Source of the DNA: Caryophanales bacterium UBA1427
GTDB lineage: Bacteria; Bacillota_I; Bacilli_A; ML615J-28; CAG-313
NCBI GenBank assembly: GCA_002329485.1
Contig: DCTZ01000010.1
Coordinates: 1 to 56,716 of the forward strand
Direction: 5' to 3'
DNA: 56,716 bases
Position numbers and translations under genes: made by a program. How positions within the stretch are numbered: position 1 is the first letter of the stretch; each line of letters begins with the position of its first letter. Below the pieces are notes generated by a model, which saw nothing but the letters and a program-made list of their open reading frames with translations, was not told the origin of the DNA and ran no database searches. Shown in pieces: positions 16,365 through 24,826 of this stretch.

Positions 16365-18102
16365 CGATTTTAATTCCTAACTCCTTCAATTGGCGCTTCG
16401 AAACTTTGGACGGCGCATCGCTCATTAAGCAACGGGCACTGGCCGCTTTCGGGAACGCTATAACTTCCCGCAACGAATTATTGTAAGTAAGAAGCATAAC
16501 CAAACGGTCAAAGCCTAGGGCGATGCCGCCGTGAGGCGGAGTACCGTATTTCAAGGCACCGACAAAGAACGAGAATTGTTGTTCGATTTCTTCATCGGTC
16601 ATGCCTATGGCTTTAAACATCCGGTTTTGGATTTCCTGGTTGTGAATCCGGATGCTTCCGCCGCCGAGTTCATAACCGTTCAAGACGATGTCGTAAGCTT
16701 TGGCATGCACTTTTTCGGGTTGGGTAAGCATCAAATCAACTTGGTCATCTTTAGGTGCCGTGAACGGATGGTGCGCCGCAACATACCTCTTTTCTTCTTC
16801 CGAATATTCGAAAAGCGGCCAATCGACAACCCAAAGGAAATTGAATTGTTGTTGGTCGATTAAATCCATTTCCTTGGCCACCTGAAGTCTTAAGGCTCCC
16901 AAAGCAAAGTTGGCATTTTCCCAAGTATCGGCGACAATCAAAACCAAGTCATTGTGTTTCAGCGCCAATTGTCCGGTGATTTTTTGGCTGTTTTCTTCAC
17001 TGATATATTTGACAAACGATCCGGACAAACCGGCTTCGTTAACCTTAAGCCAAGCCAAACCGGAAGCATGGTACTTTTTGGCCATTTCCGTCAGGCGGTC
17101 GATTTCTTTGCGCGAATATTTTTCGGCGCCCATCGGAACAACGATGGCTTTGACTATGCCGCCTTTGGCCAAAGCGGAATCGAAAACCGGGAAATTTAAT
17201 CCTTTGGCCCAGGCACTGATATCCTGCAAAAGGATTTCGAAACGGGTGTCCGGTTTGTCGGAACCGTATTTGTCCATCGCTTCCTGATAGGTCATCCTTG
17301 GGAACGGAGTCGGGATGTCAATATTGAGAGTATCTTTCCATACTTTTTTCAACATGCCTTCGACCACTGTTTGGATATCTTGTTCATCGATAAAACTCAT
17401 TTCGATATCGACTTGGGTAAACTCCAATTGCCGGTCCGCCCGTAAATCTTCGTCGCGGAAACATTTGACGATTTGGTAATACTTTTCCAGGCCTGCCACC
17501 ATCAAGAGTTGCTTATACATTTGGGGGGATTGCGGCAAAGCATAGAATGAACCGGGATAAACCCGGGACGGAACCAAAAAGTCTCTGGCCCCTTCCGGAG
17601 TCGATTTGCCGAGCATCGGTGTTTCGACTTCGATGAAATCAAGCGCATCCAAATAATTCCGAATGGACATGGCGGCTTTGTGGCGCATGATTAAATTCTT
17701 TTGCATAACCGGACGCCGTAAATCCAAATAACGGTAACGCATTCTGACTTCTTCCAAAGCATCGGTTTGATCCTGAATCAAGAGGGGCGGGTTTTCGGCT
17801 GTATTCAGAATTACCAATTCATCCACCAATACTTCGATATCGCCGGTTGGAAGGTTAGGATTTTTGTTGCTTCTTTCCACAACTTTGCCGGTTGCTTTTA
17901 AAACGTACTCGTTTTTTACTTCCAAAGCTTTGGCATAGTTTTTGTTATGGGGTTCAATGACCAATTGGGTAATACCGTAACGGTCGCGGAGATCAATAAA
18001 AATCAAACCGCCAAGGTCGCGTTTTTTATTGCACCAACCAACGAGGGTTACTGTTTCCCCGACATTCGCTAATCTTAATTCATTGTTATTTTTGGTACGC
18101 AT
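16357..18102 (-). CDS. aspS: Aspartyl-tRNA synthetase
   Basis: 581 aa bacterial-type class II synthetase. It has an N-terminal OB anticodon-binding domain (VTLVGWCNKKRDLGGLIFIDLRDR), motif 2 region (CFRDEDLRADRQLEFTQVD), the GAD insertion domain in the middle, and motif 3 (GIALGFDRLVMLL). ATG 18102 is chosen because AAGGAG lies seven bases before it; the longer ORF would translate that site. It overlaps hisS by 17 bases and is co-controlled with it from the T-box leader. Confidence 0.97.
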   Translation of the reverse strand: MRTKNNNELRLANVGETVTLVGWCNKKRDLGGLIFIDLRDRYGITQLVIEPHNKNYAKALEVKNEYVLKATGKVVERSNKNPNLPTGDIEVLVDELVILNTAENPPLLIQDQTDALEEVRMRYRYLDLRRPVMQKNLIMRHKAAMSIRNYLDALDFIEVETPMLGKSTPEGARDFLVPSRVYPGSFYALPQSPQMYKQLLMVAGLEKYYQIVKCFRDEDLRADRQLEFTQVDIEMSFIDEQDIQTVVEGMLKKVWKDTLNIDIPTPFPRMTYQEAMDKYGSDKPDTRFEILLQDISAWAKGLNFPVFDSALAKGGIVKAIVVPMGAEKYSRKEIDRLTEMAKKYHASGLAWLKVNEAGLSGSFVKYISEENSQKITGQLALKHNDLVLIVADTWENANFALGALRLQVAKEMDLIDQQQFNFLWVVDWPLFEYSEEEKRYVAAHHPFTAPKDDQVDLMLTQPEKVHAKAYDIVLNGYELGGGSIRIHNQEIQNRMFKAIGMTDEEIEQQFSFFVGALKYGTPPHGGIALGFDRLVMLLTYNNSLREVIAFPKAASARCLMSDAPSKVSKRQLKELGIKIDE

Positions 18103-19375
18103 ATTTTTCTCCTTCAATTCCAAAAAAAGTAGTTAGTTCCTGGACCGGAATAAGTTTTTCGGTCTTTTCCTTTGTATCTTTGATGCGAATTTGATTGTTT
18201 ACGAATTCATCCAAACCGATGATGACAATATAACGCGATCCCATGCGATCGGCCAATTTAAACTGCGGTTTCAAATTGTGGCTTTGATAGTCGATTTCCG
18301 CTGTTTTACCCTTTAGCCGTAAAAATTGCGTCAACAACAAACCTTGTTTTTTCATTTCTTCGCCTAAGGTTATGACGGTAACGGAATCGTCATTGGTTTC
18401 GGAAACGGTAATGCCCAGTTCGTCCATAACCATCATCAGGCGTTCGACTCCCATCGCAAACCCCATGGCCGGATAATCAGGTCCGTCAAATTCGCGTGTC
18501 AAACTGTTATATCTTCCCCCCGCGCTTAAGGCTAAATTGTTCAGCGGGGATTTTTCGTCGTCATAGACGATTTCAAAAACGGTATTGGTATAATAATCCA
18601 AACCTCGCACCAAACGGTCGCTTTTTTCGAACGGAATTCCGTAAAGTGTCAAGGCAGACATGACATCCTGAAAATATTGCAAATCTTCATCGGGCAAATA
18701 ATCGCTGATAATCGGTGCACTTTGCATCACCGGGTTTTGGCTGTCGACTTTGCAGTCAAGCATGCGCAACGTATTCTTCTGGAAACGTTGCTTGCAATCA
18801 TCGCATAAAGCGGATAAATGCGGTTCAAAATGCTTTTTCAAAGCCTCGACATATTTTTCCCGGGCAAGTCCGCTGCCAATCGAATTTATCAAAACTTTGA
18901 TGTTTTTGATTCCCAGAGCCTGCAAGATTTGGTAATTCAGATTAATGATATCCGCATCCAAATAAGGATGTTCGCCTCCAAAAGCTTCCACCCCGAATTG
19001 AGTAAATTGGCGAAGTCTTCCCGCTTGGGGACGCTCGTAGCGGAACATCGGACCAAAATAATAGTATTTATGGATTCCCGGAACAGCATACAATTTGTTC
19101 TCGACAAAGGCTCGGGTTACCGGAGCGGTTCCTTCGGGACGCAAAGTAATACTGCGATCGCCCCGGTCAATAAAGGTGTACATTTCTTTATTAACGATAT
19201 CACTTCCTTCCCCGACCGAACGGACAAACACTTCGGTAGCTTCGAAAATCGGGGTAATCATTTCCCGAAAACCGAAAGATTCCGCTACTCCGGAAGCAAT
19301 TTTTTGCAAATAACGGTATTTCTTGGCATCAGATTGATAAAAATCTAAGGTTCCTTTTATTTTGGTAACTTTCAT
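18086..19375 (-). CDS. hisS: Histidyl-tRNA synthetase
   Basis: 429 aa class II synthetase. Motif 1 lies near the N-terminus (GTLDF, then EMITPIFE), motif 2 contains MFRYERPQAGR with the FTQFGVE that follows, and histidine-specific segments RGLDYYTNTVFE and the AGGRYNSL region are present. The true start is the ATG at 19375, with AAGGAG six bases upstream; the ORF extends further only because it reads through the leader. It is the first gene of a ten-gene operon and is controlled by a T-box. Confidence 0.97.
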   Translation of the reverse strand: MKVTKIKGTLDFYQSDAKKYRYLQKIASGVAESFGFREMITPIFEATEVFVRSVGEGSDIVNKEMYTFIDRGDRSITLRPEGTAPVTRAFVENKLYAVPGIHKYYYFGPMFRYERPQAGRLRQFTQFGVEAFGGEHPYLDADIINLNYQILQALGIKNIKVLINSIGSGLAREKYVEALKKHFEPHLSALCDDCKQRFQKNTLRMLDCKVDSQNPVMQSAPIISDYLPDEDLQYFQDVMSALTLYGIPFEKSDRLVRGLDYYTNTVFEIVYDDEKSPLNNLALSAGGRYNSLTREFDGPDYPAMGFAMGVERLMMVMDELGITVSETNDDSVTVITLGEEMKKQGLLLTQFLRLKGKTAEIDYQSHNLKPQFKLADRMGSRYIVIIGLDEFVNNQIRIKDTKEKTEKLIPVQELTTFFGIEGEKYAYQK

Positions 19376-19554
19376 AATATGCTCCTTAAATGAAAAAATG
19401 AGGAAAGAAAAAGCATCATCTAGGGACGAACCTCTTTTTGGTCCGCGGTGCCACCCTAGTTTAGACATTGTCTACCCTCTTCATACCATGATAACGCTGT
19501 CGATCATGCGTTTTTTCTCCGAAGTTGTCAGCTTCTTCAACGAAAAAAATATTT
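19376..19554 (-). promoter_or_regulatory. T-box leader of the hisS operon
   Basis: The conserved T-box core AGGGTGGCACCGCGG is on the minus strand at 19443-19457. It binds the acceptor end of uncharged tRNA. A small stem III (TAGACA/TGTCTA) lies just before it. The CCCTAG about 35 bases after it can pair with CTAGGG of the T-box region to form the terminator, followed by a T-rich tract. Low charged tRNA (presumably tRNA-His) should therefore raise expression. From the predicted transcription start, only about 100 bases precede the T-box core, too few for a usual stem I. I could not fix the specifier codon. Confidence 0.88.
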
Positions 19555-19560
19555 TTATAT

Positions 19561-19589
19561 ATTATACTAAAGATTTCTTTTGATTTCAA
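19561..19589 (-). promoter_or_regulatory. Promoter of the hisS operon
   Basis: TTGAAA, exactly 17 bases, TATAAT on the minus strand; transcript would start near 19554. Confidence 0.8.
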
Positions 19590-19630
19590 CAAAAGCGACT
19601 AAGGAATTCGCATTTATTTGCCGATTGGGC

Positions 19631-19655
19631 AAAAAGGCGACCGGAGCCGCCTTTT
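19631..19655 (-). terminator. Terminator after gltS
   Basis: Minus-strand AAAAGGCG/CGCCTTTT stem with an 8-base loop, ending in T5, just after the gltS stop codon. Confidence 0.85.
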
Positions 19656-19657
19656 CG

Positions 19658-21064
19658 TTAAGCTTTACGTTTAATACCGAACATCAGGAAATTATACAAG
19701 ACAAAGAAAACCGTCATTAGGCCCAAGGCAATAAACAGGTAAAGATAATTGGACGTTTTGGCAACCGAAATAATCAATAGAAGCGGTGCCCCTAAAAGAG
19801 CCGCCGAGCCGGAACCGGTAACCAGGTTTTCCGCTGCCGGGGTTTCAAACTTCGGATCGATTTCGCGAAGCAAAGCAATACCGGTGCTGGCTGTTCCGGT
19901 CAACATTCCGTACATACTGACCATACCCTCATGTTGATATTGAGGATAAAGCTTCTTAGTCGCAAACCTAATATATAATAATGTGAGGACTCCGCCCACG
20001 GTCGAAATAATCACAAGGGCTAAGATCAGTTGCCAGGAAGAAAGCATCTTAACGTCAATGGCGATAATACTGCTGATAATCATGATATCAAAAGCAACCC
20101 CGGCAATCCGGTTCAGCATATAATCGTTGGTATAAACGCGTTTCATGATTTTCTTCTTGCGAAGCAGAATCAAAACCCGTTTGACAAGCATCGTGGTAAA
20201 AATACCGAAAAGGAAATTAAAGCCCCAAATGAGCGGAACCACATTGTCGATTAGGAATTTGTTGTTGGATATTTTGATTAACTCGGTCACACCAAACATA
20301 ATCAGAAAAGTGAGCAGATACGATAAAAAGACAAAGGCAACCTGAATCGTCAATTTGTCAACCGACTCCACTAAAGGAATTTCGCCGGTTCCTTCCACAA
20401 TGGTGGTAGAACCTTCGGTTACCGAATCTTCGTAAACCCGTTTAAGTTGGTTTTTCTTTTGGAGATAGTTCAAATACCATACGCCCGGGATACATGCCCA
20501 CACAAATCCCAAAGTCGAAACGCTTAGGCCAAAGGTTTGGCCGCCCGGGAATAAACCGGTTGTTTCGAACATATAACCGATATTGTTCGCTTGTCCCGGT
20601 CCTTGTCCAAATCCCATAGGGAGCAACAGACCGGAAAATGGCGCAACATCTTTTAAGCCTAAGAATAAAACCATGGTAATTGCCATTCCGACAATACCTT
20701 GCATAAGATAGGTGCTTACGATTAACAAACCGCTCTTGAAACCTTCAGGACGCTTATCGTATTTTTTTACCGCCACAAGACCCATGGCAATAAAACCAAC
20801 GGCAATGGTGTGGTAGGTAATCATTTCAAAAAAATCATTGGTCAAAATGTCTTGGCCGTCGATTTGAATTCCGATATTTTTAACAATTTCTTTGATAATC
20901 AAACCGATAAATCCGCCGATAACCGCCGTAGGAAGCAAACTCTTTTGTATAAAAGGTACTTTTCTTCTTATGGTGTTTCCAAGTAGTAACATTAAACAGA
21001 CAAAACCGAATTGAAACATGGAACTCCAAATTTTAAAGTCCGAAAAATTCGCTAGTAATTTCAT
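19658..21064 (-). CDS. gltS: GltS-family sodium:glutamate symporter
   Basis: 468 aa with about 12 hydrophobic segments. Features of GltS: LLLGNTIRRKVPFIQKSLLPTA at the N-terminus, the GFGQGPGQANNIG region, and a second glycine-rich re-entrant segment GMLTGTASTGIALLREIDP. GltS imports glutamate with sodium across the cell membrane. AAGGAGGT lies eight bases before the ATG. It overlaps the preceding acyltransferase gene by 32 bases. Longer than E. coli GltS (about 400 aa), with a charged central loop. The exact substrate is not proven. Confidence 0.78.
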   Translation of the reverse strand: MKLLANFSDFKIWSSMFQFGFVCLMLLLGNTIRRKVPFIQKSLLPTAVIGGFIGLIIKEIVKNIGIQIDGQDILTNDFFEMITYHTIAVGFIAMGLVAVKKYDKRPEGFKSGLLIVSTYLMQGIVGMAITMVLFLGLKDVAPFSGLLLPMGFGQGPGQANNIGYMFETTGLFPGGQTFGLSVSTLGFVWACIPGVWYLNYLQKKNQLKRVYEDSVTEGSTTIVEGTGEIPLVESVDKLTIQVAFVFLSYLLTFLIMFGVTELIKISNNKFLIDNVVPLIWGFNFLFGIFTTMLVKRVLILLRKKKIMKRVYTNDYMLNRIAGVAFDIMIISSIIAIDVKMLSSWQLILALVIISTVGGVLTLLYIRFATKKLYPQYQHEGMVSMYGMLTGTASTGIALLREIDPKFETPAAENLVTGSGSAALLGAPLLLIISVAKTSNYLYLFIALGLMTVFFVLYNFLMFGIKRKA

Positions 21065-22286
21065 GCGTTAAACCTCCTTCAGAGTTTAGATATTTATAGT
21101 ATTGGAATGTCAACAAATATAAGTACGGCGAGAATGATTTGGGGTTGGCTTTTGTCAAACCGTCATACAATAAACGATCGCCGTTTTTTAAGTAAATTAT
21201 TATTTTATGCTTGCCTTGGATGGATAATTGCTGGATTTCTTCGTAGGAATAGAATTTTACTTCTTTTTTGAAGACAAATTTGATTCCTTTGTTGGTTAAA
21301 AGGGCGTCGCAAAGACCGATTTTGGTTTTTGGGTTCGTAAGCGAATTCCAAAGCAAACCGGGATCGGTACTGACAACCTCATCAGCTTTCAAATTGCTTA
21401 GATAGTCGATTAAAATATCTTTTAACTTTTTTTCAATCGCAATTAACGTATCGTCAAAATCTTTGCTTTCGATAAAACCGGTTTCCAAATAGGTTCCTTT
21501 TGCCCCGCAGGCGGTACAATAAATTTCATGGTCTTTCGAAGTAATGGTATGCATTTGCTTGCATTTCGGGCAGGCAAAAAGCAAACGTTCCAAACCTTCG
21601 GCCCGTTTTTTACCTTTATAGAGGTATTGTTTTTCATTTTGCACTTCGTAGGCATTGACATAAAGTTCATCAATTACCAATCGGGTCAATTCTTCATCGG
21701 TATATTTGGCAATTTCGGAAGGGAATAAAATCCGTTGGATTTTACCCCAAGAATGACCTTTTTTACGATAAACCGACCAACGCGGATCGGTTAAATACAA
21801 GCCGCGAAGCTGATAAAAGATAACCGGAACCTGCAGATGTTTGATTAATTTTCCGATGGCGCGAGGTGTTTTCGGATTTTCGCCGGTATAAGTGATATTG
21901 CCTTCGACGAACATTCCGACGCTTCCGCCTTCTTTCAGCGTTTGTTTGATTTCTTTTATCGTACCGATATCAGCCATCGATTTGGCTTTTTTCAAAGGAT
22001 GCACCAAAAAACGCAAGAGTTTGGTTACAAATCCCAGGTTAAAAATCTGTTCGGAACTGACATAATAAATCGGGAAATCAAAAGCATAAGACATTAAAAT
22101 CGGATCAATCATGCAGGTGTGATTGCCTAAGATTAAATATGGTCCGTCTTTTTTCAAGCGATGTCTTTGGTAATGATATCGATAAGGCCAAACAAAAATC
22201 GGCTTAAAGAAAAATCGAAAGAAACCAAAGACTAAACGGTGACGAAAGCGAACGATTCGTTTTTTCGGTTTTTGTGCTTTTTTCAT
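21033..22286 (-). CDS. Lysophospholipid acyltransferase with C-terminal zinc ribbon and extra domain
   Basis: 417 aa. Residues 1-210 are a PlsC-type acyltransferase: the HX4D catalytic motif is in GNHTCMIDP (about 54-62) and the substrate motif in MFVEGN (about 125). It would acylate lysophosphatidate or a related lysolipid at the membrane. Beyond it, four cysteines at about 239, 242, 257 and 260 (CPKC...CTAC) form a zinc ribbon, and residues 310-405 look like a small beta domain of PH/GRAM type (LLTNKGIKFVF, SYEEIQQLSI). This tail is not part of ordinary PlsC. The ATG at 22286 has GGTGAT upstream. Confidence 0.8.
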   Translation of the reverse strand: MKKAQKPKKRIVRFRHRLVFGFFRFFFKPIFVWPYRYHYQRHRLKKDGPYLILGNHTCMIDPILMSYAFDFPIYYVSSEQIFNLGFVTKLLRFLVHPLKKAKSMADIGTIKEIKQTLKEGGSVGMFVEGNITYTGENPKTPRAIGKLIKHLQVPVIFYQLRGLYLTDPRWSVYRKKGHSWGKIQRILFPSEIAKYTDEELTRLVIDELYVNAYEVQNEKQYLYKGKKRAEGLERLLFACPKCKQMHTITSKDHEIYCTACGAKGTYLETGFIESKDFDDTLIAIEKKLKDILIDYLSNLKADEVVSTDPGLLWNSLTNPKTKIGLCDALLTNKGIKFVFKKEVKFYSYEEIQQLSIQGKHKIIIYLKNGDRLLYDGLTKANPKSFSPYLYLLTFQYYKYLNSEGGLTHEITSEFFGL

Positions 22287-22339
22287 AATATCACCAGTAA
22301 CATTATACAATAATTTGCGAATTTTGTCGCTTGATTAAT

Positions 22340-23551
22340 TTATTTATCGGGTGAATTGGGCTTTTTGGTGAGGGTGAAACCTTTGTTGATGATCTTATCT
22401 CCGAATGATTCCTGCAAAGATGCCACCAATTTGTTAACCGAATGTTTCTTTTCCTCTTCATCGTAATCATCGAAAATCGACAATTGTCTTACTTCTTCTT
22501 GGGCTTTTATGAGTTTGCTGGCGCCTACCCCGAGCAAACGTACCGGTGTTTCGCCGTCATAGAGATCGTCAAACAGAGCGCTTGCGACCCGGTTGATTTC
22601 ATGGTCGTCATCGGTCGGATTATCGAGCGTTCTCGTTTTGGAAACGGTCTTAAAATCATGATAACGGATTTGCACCGTAAAAGTGTAAGCTTTCAGGTTT
22701 CTTTTTTCCAAACGGTTGGCCACGCTGTTAGCCAAGATCTTAAGGTTCAGTTTCATATTGGAAATCAAATATTCGTCCTGGTCGAAAGTTTGGGAATTGC
22801 TGATGGAACTGACCACTTGGTGACTGTTCAGATCAATTTCTTTGGAGCCTTCCCCGTGGGCATGAGCATACAAAGATTTCGCATTGGTCGGTCCGATTGT
22901 TTCTTCCAACATTTTCAGATCCCGGTAATTGGCCAAATCTCCAATCGTCTTGATACCGATCATTTCAAGCAGCGGAACGGTTTTTTTACCGACCCCGAAC
23001 ATCGCCGAAATCGGCAACGGCCACATTTTTTCCGCAATCTCTCTTTTCCGTAAAACCGTAATACCCATCGGTTTTTTCATATCGGAAGCCATTTTGGCCA
23101 AAAATTTATTCGGTCCGATGCCGATGCTGCAAGGCAAATGGAACTTTTCAAAAATATCTTCCTGAATCTTTTCCGCCAATTCCAAAGCATTTTCGGTTTC
23201 GCACCGCTCGGTCACATCCAAATATCCTTCATCGATACTGCCCGGTTCCACCAAAGGCGTAATTGTATACAAGTATTCGAAAAAGAGGGAGGAATACGAT
23301 TGGTATAATTCCATGCGCGGCGGGACAATATAAAGGTTGGGACATAGGCGCAAAGCTTCTTCCAATGGCATCGCCGATTTTACGCCGTACTTGCGGGCTT
23401 CGTAACTGGCGGTCAGAATAATCGCGCGACGCCTGATTTGCGAATTGGCTATTACTAAAGGAAGTCCTCTCAACTCCGGATTTTCCGCAATCTCACAGCT
23501 GGCAAAAAAACAATTTAAGTCGATGTGGAAGATTATGCAATTTTTTTTAAT
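22340..23551 (-). CDS. dinB: DNA polymerase IV (Y family), probable ATT start
   Basis: 403 aa if translation begins at ATT 23551. Error-prone translesion polymerase. Conventional start codons only allow a start at TTG 23473, which would remove the first 26 residues including catalytic Asp11 in HIDLNCFFASCE. The reading frame stays open upstream through that motif to an ATT with AAGGAAGTG five bases before it. The other catalytic residues are in SIDEGYLDVT, and the helix-hairpin-helix (GVGKKTVPLLEMIGIKTIGDLA) and little-finger domain follow. The alternative is a one-base slip in the A8 tract that would bring GTG into frame. No beta-clamp motif was pinned beyond QLSIFDD near the C-terminus, which fits one. 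Confidence 0.85.
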   Translation of the reverse strand: MKKNCIIFHIDLNCFFASCEIAENPELRGLPLVIANSQIRRRAIILTASYEARKYGVKSAMPLEEALRLCPNLYIVPPRMELYQSYSSLFFEYLYTITPLVEPGSIDEGYLDVTERCETENALELAEKIQEDIFEKFHLPCSIGIGPNKFLAKMASDMKKPMGITVLRKREIAEKMWPLPISAMFGVGKKTVPLLEMIGIKTIGDLANYRDLKMLEETIGPTNAKSLYAHAHGEGSKEIDLNSHQVVSSISNSQTFDQDEYLISNMKLNLKILANSVANRLEKRNLKAYTFTVQIRYHDFKTVSKTRTLDNPTDDDHEINRVASALFDDLYDGETPVRLLGVGASKLIKAQEEVRQLSIFDDYDEEEKKHSVNKLVASLQESFGDKIINKGFTLTKKPNSPDK

Positions 23552-23633
23552 GTTATCACTTCCTTTTTTAAAACAAATATGATATACTATTAATACTTGT
23601 ATTATTATTATAATTGATTAGAAGGAGTTTACC

Positions 23634-23828
23634 ATGAAAAAAGATAAAAAAGATAAACAGACAAAGAAAAAATTCATTGAAAAAAGAACAAGAGCCGACA
23701 ATTTGAATGAATTTATCGTCAGGAACGCTCCGACAAAAACCTGGTGGGGAAAATTAATCCTAATTATTATCTTAGTGGGATTTGTTCTGTTGCCATTAAT
23801 CGGATTATTGTTCTTGTTATTCAGTTAA
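23634..23828 (+). CDS. 64-aa single-span membrane protein
   Basis: A very basic N-terminal half (lysine-rich, residues 1-25), a conserved-looking NAPTKTWWGK junction, then one membrane span of about 22 residues at the C-terminus. I do not recognise it. The ORF is real by context: AGAAGGAG precedes the ATG, and a good terminator follows. It is transcribed opposite to both neighbours. Confidence 0.65.
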   Translation: MKKDKKDKQTKKKFIEKRTRADNLNEFIVRNAPTKTWWGKLILIIILVGFVLLPLIGLLFLLFS

Positions 23829-23829
23829 T

Positions 23830-23866
23830 AAAAAGGGACTAAAGTTTTTAACTTTAATCCCTTTTT
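23830..23866. terminator. Bidirectional terminator between small membrane protein gene and spo0A
   Basis: A 17-bp stem with one mismatch, AAAAAGGGACTAAAGTT against AACTTTAATCCCTTTTT, with a three-base loop and T/A tracts on each side. Confidence 0.85.
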
Positions 23867-23871
23867 TCTTT

Positions 23872-24666
23872 TTATGCCACCGTGCGCAGTTTCTTCAGTT
23901 TCTTATGTCTTAACCGCAACCGATCCGAAATCATCGCGATGAATTCCGAATTGGTCGGTTTGGATTTGTTGTAACTGATTGTGTAGCTGAAAATGTCGCT
24001 GATTGCTTCAACATTTCCCCTTACCCAAGCTACTTCAATCGCATGGCGAATGGCCCGTTCGACACGGGAAGCGGTCGTGTAAAACCGGTGGGCAATTTCC
24101 GGGTAAAGAGTTTTGGTTATCGAACCCAGTAATTCGACATTGTTATATACCATTGTGATGGCTTCGCGCAAATACAGATATCCTTTAATATGGGCAGGCA
24201 CCCCTACTTCATGCAAAATGTCGGTTATTTCGGAATCAAGATCAATGGCGTCAAATTCGTAAGATTGTTTGGGCTTCCGGTCTTCCATCTGGGTAAGTCC
24301 TACCACCAATTGGTAAAAATTGTCCATATTAATCGGTTTCATGATGACATAATCAACGTTTAATTGGCTGAGTTTGGAAGTAATAAAGTTACTGGTGAAT
24401 TGGGTCATTACCACAATTCTTTTCGGTTGAATATAACGGTCTTTTTTGGTCCGTAATTCTTCGATTACTTTCATTCCATCACAATAAGGCATAAACAAAT
24501 CCACGAGCAGGATATCAGTCTCGGTAACTCTTAGAGCGTTCAAAAGACTTGTCCCGTCCGTATGCGTACTGATTATTTGGACATCTTCTTGATTCTTGAA
24601 ATATTCTTTAAAAGCATCAATCCGATCTTGCCCCTCATCAGCTACCATTATTCTTAATTTTTGCAT
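23872..24666 (-). CDS. spo0A: Sporulation master response regulator Spo0A
   Basis: 264 aa. The receiver domain (1-125) has the acidic pocket (ADE), the phosphorylated aspartate in LLVDLFMP, a threonine in VMTQ and the conserved lysine in MKPIN. The DNA-binding domain (about 150-264) is nearly the textbook sequence: VGVPAHIKGYLYLREAI, LYPEIAHRFYTTASRVERAI, KPTNSEFIAM. It controls entry into sporulation by binding 0A boxes. The ATG at 24666 follows GGGGGT; the ORF before it lacks a ribosome site. It follows spoIVB as in B. subtilis. Confidence 0.98.
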   Translation of the reverse strand: MQKLRIMVADEGQDRIDAFKEYFKNQEDVQIISTHTDGTSLLNALRVTETDILLVDLFMPYCDGMKVIEELRTKKDRYIQPKRIVVMTQFTSNFITSKLSQLNVDYVIMKPINMDNFYQLVVGLTQMEDRKPKQSYEFDAIDLDSEITDILHEVGVPAHIKGYLYLREAITMVYNNVELLGSITKTLYPEIAHRFYTTASRVERAIRHAIEVAWVRGNVEAISDIFSYTISYNKSKPTNSEFIAMISDRLRLRHKKLKKLRTVA

Positions 24667-24689
24667 CTCAAAACCCCCATTCCAAAACA

Positions 24690-24718
24690 ATTTTATCATT
24701 AATGCATGGCTATTGCAA
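24690..24718 (-). promoter_or_regulatory. Candidate vegetative promoter of spo0A
   Basis: TTGCAA, 17 bases, TAAAAT on the minus strand, giving a short leader before the spo0A ATG. Confidence 0.45.
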
Positions 24719-24747
24719 ACCAATAATTAACTTTTTTTGCATAGGTC

Positions 24748-24782
24748 AAAAAAAAGCTGACAAAAACGGGGGTTTTTTTGCC
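24748..24782 (-). terminator. Probable terminator of spoIVB
   Basis: Minus-strand GGCAAAAA/TTTTTGTC stem around a C-rich loop, followed by AGC and T8. It separates spoIVB from spo0A. Confidence 0.5.
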
Positions 24783-24817
24783 GCTTAGTGTTGATTTTTT
24801 TCGAAGGAGTGTCTGTT

Positions 24818-24826
24818 TTTGTCAAA
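24818..24826. promoter_or_regulatory. Candidate 0A box upstream of spo0A
   Basis: TTTGTCAAA on the plus strand, a full match to the Spo0A site TTTGTCRAA. It overlaps the spoIVB stop codon and lies about 150 bases before spo0A, which suggests autoregulation. Confidence 0.45.

Noticed and set aside
22442..23053. 203-codon plus-strand reading frame
   Set aside because: Antisense to dinB, whose protein motifs are clear; no ribosome site.
22340..23473. dinB as a 5'-truncated pseudogene missing its catalytic start
   Set aside because: The missing residues, including HID and FFAS, are encoded in frame directly upstream; only the start codon is unusual.
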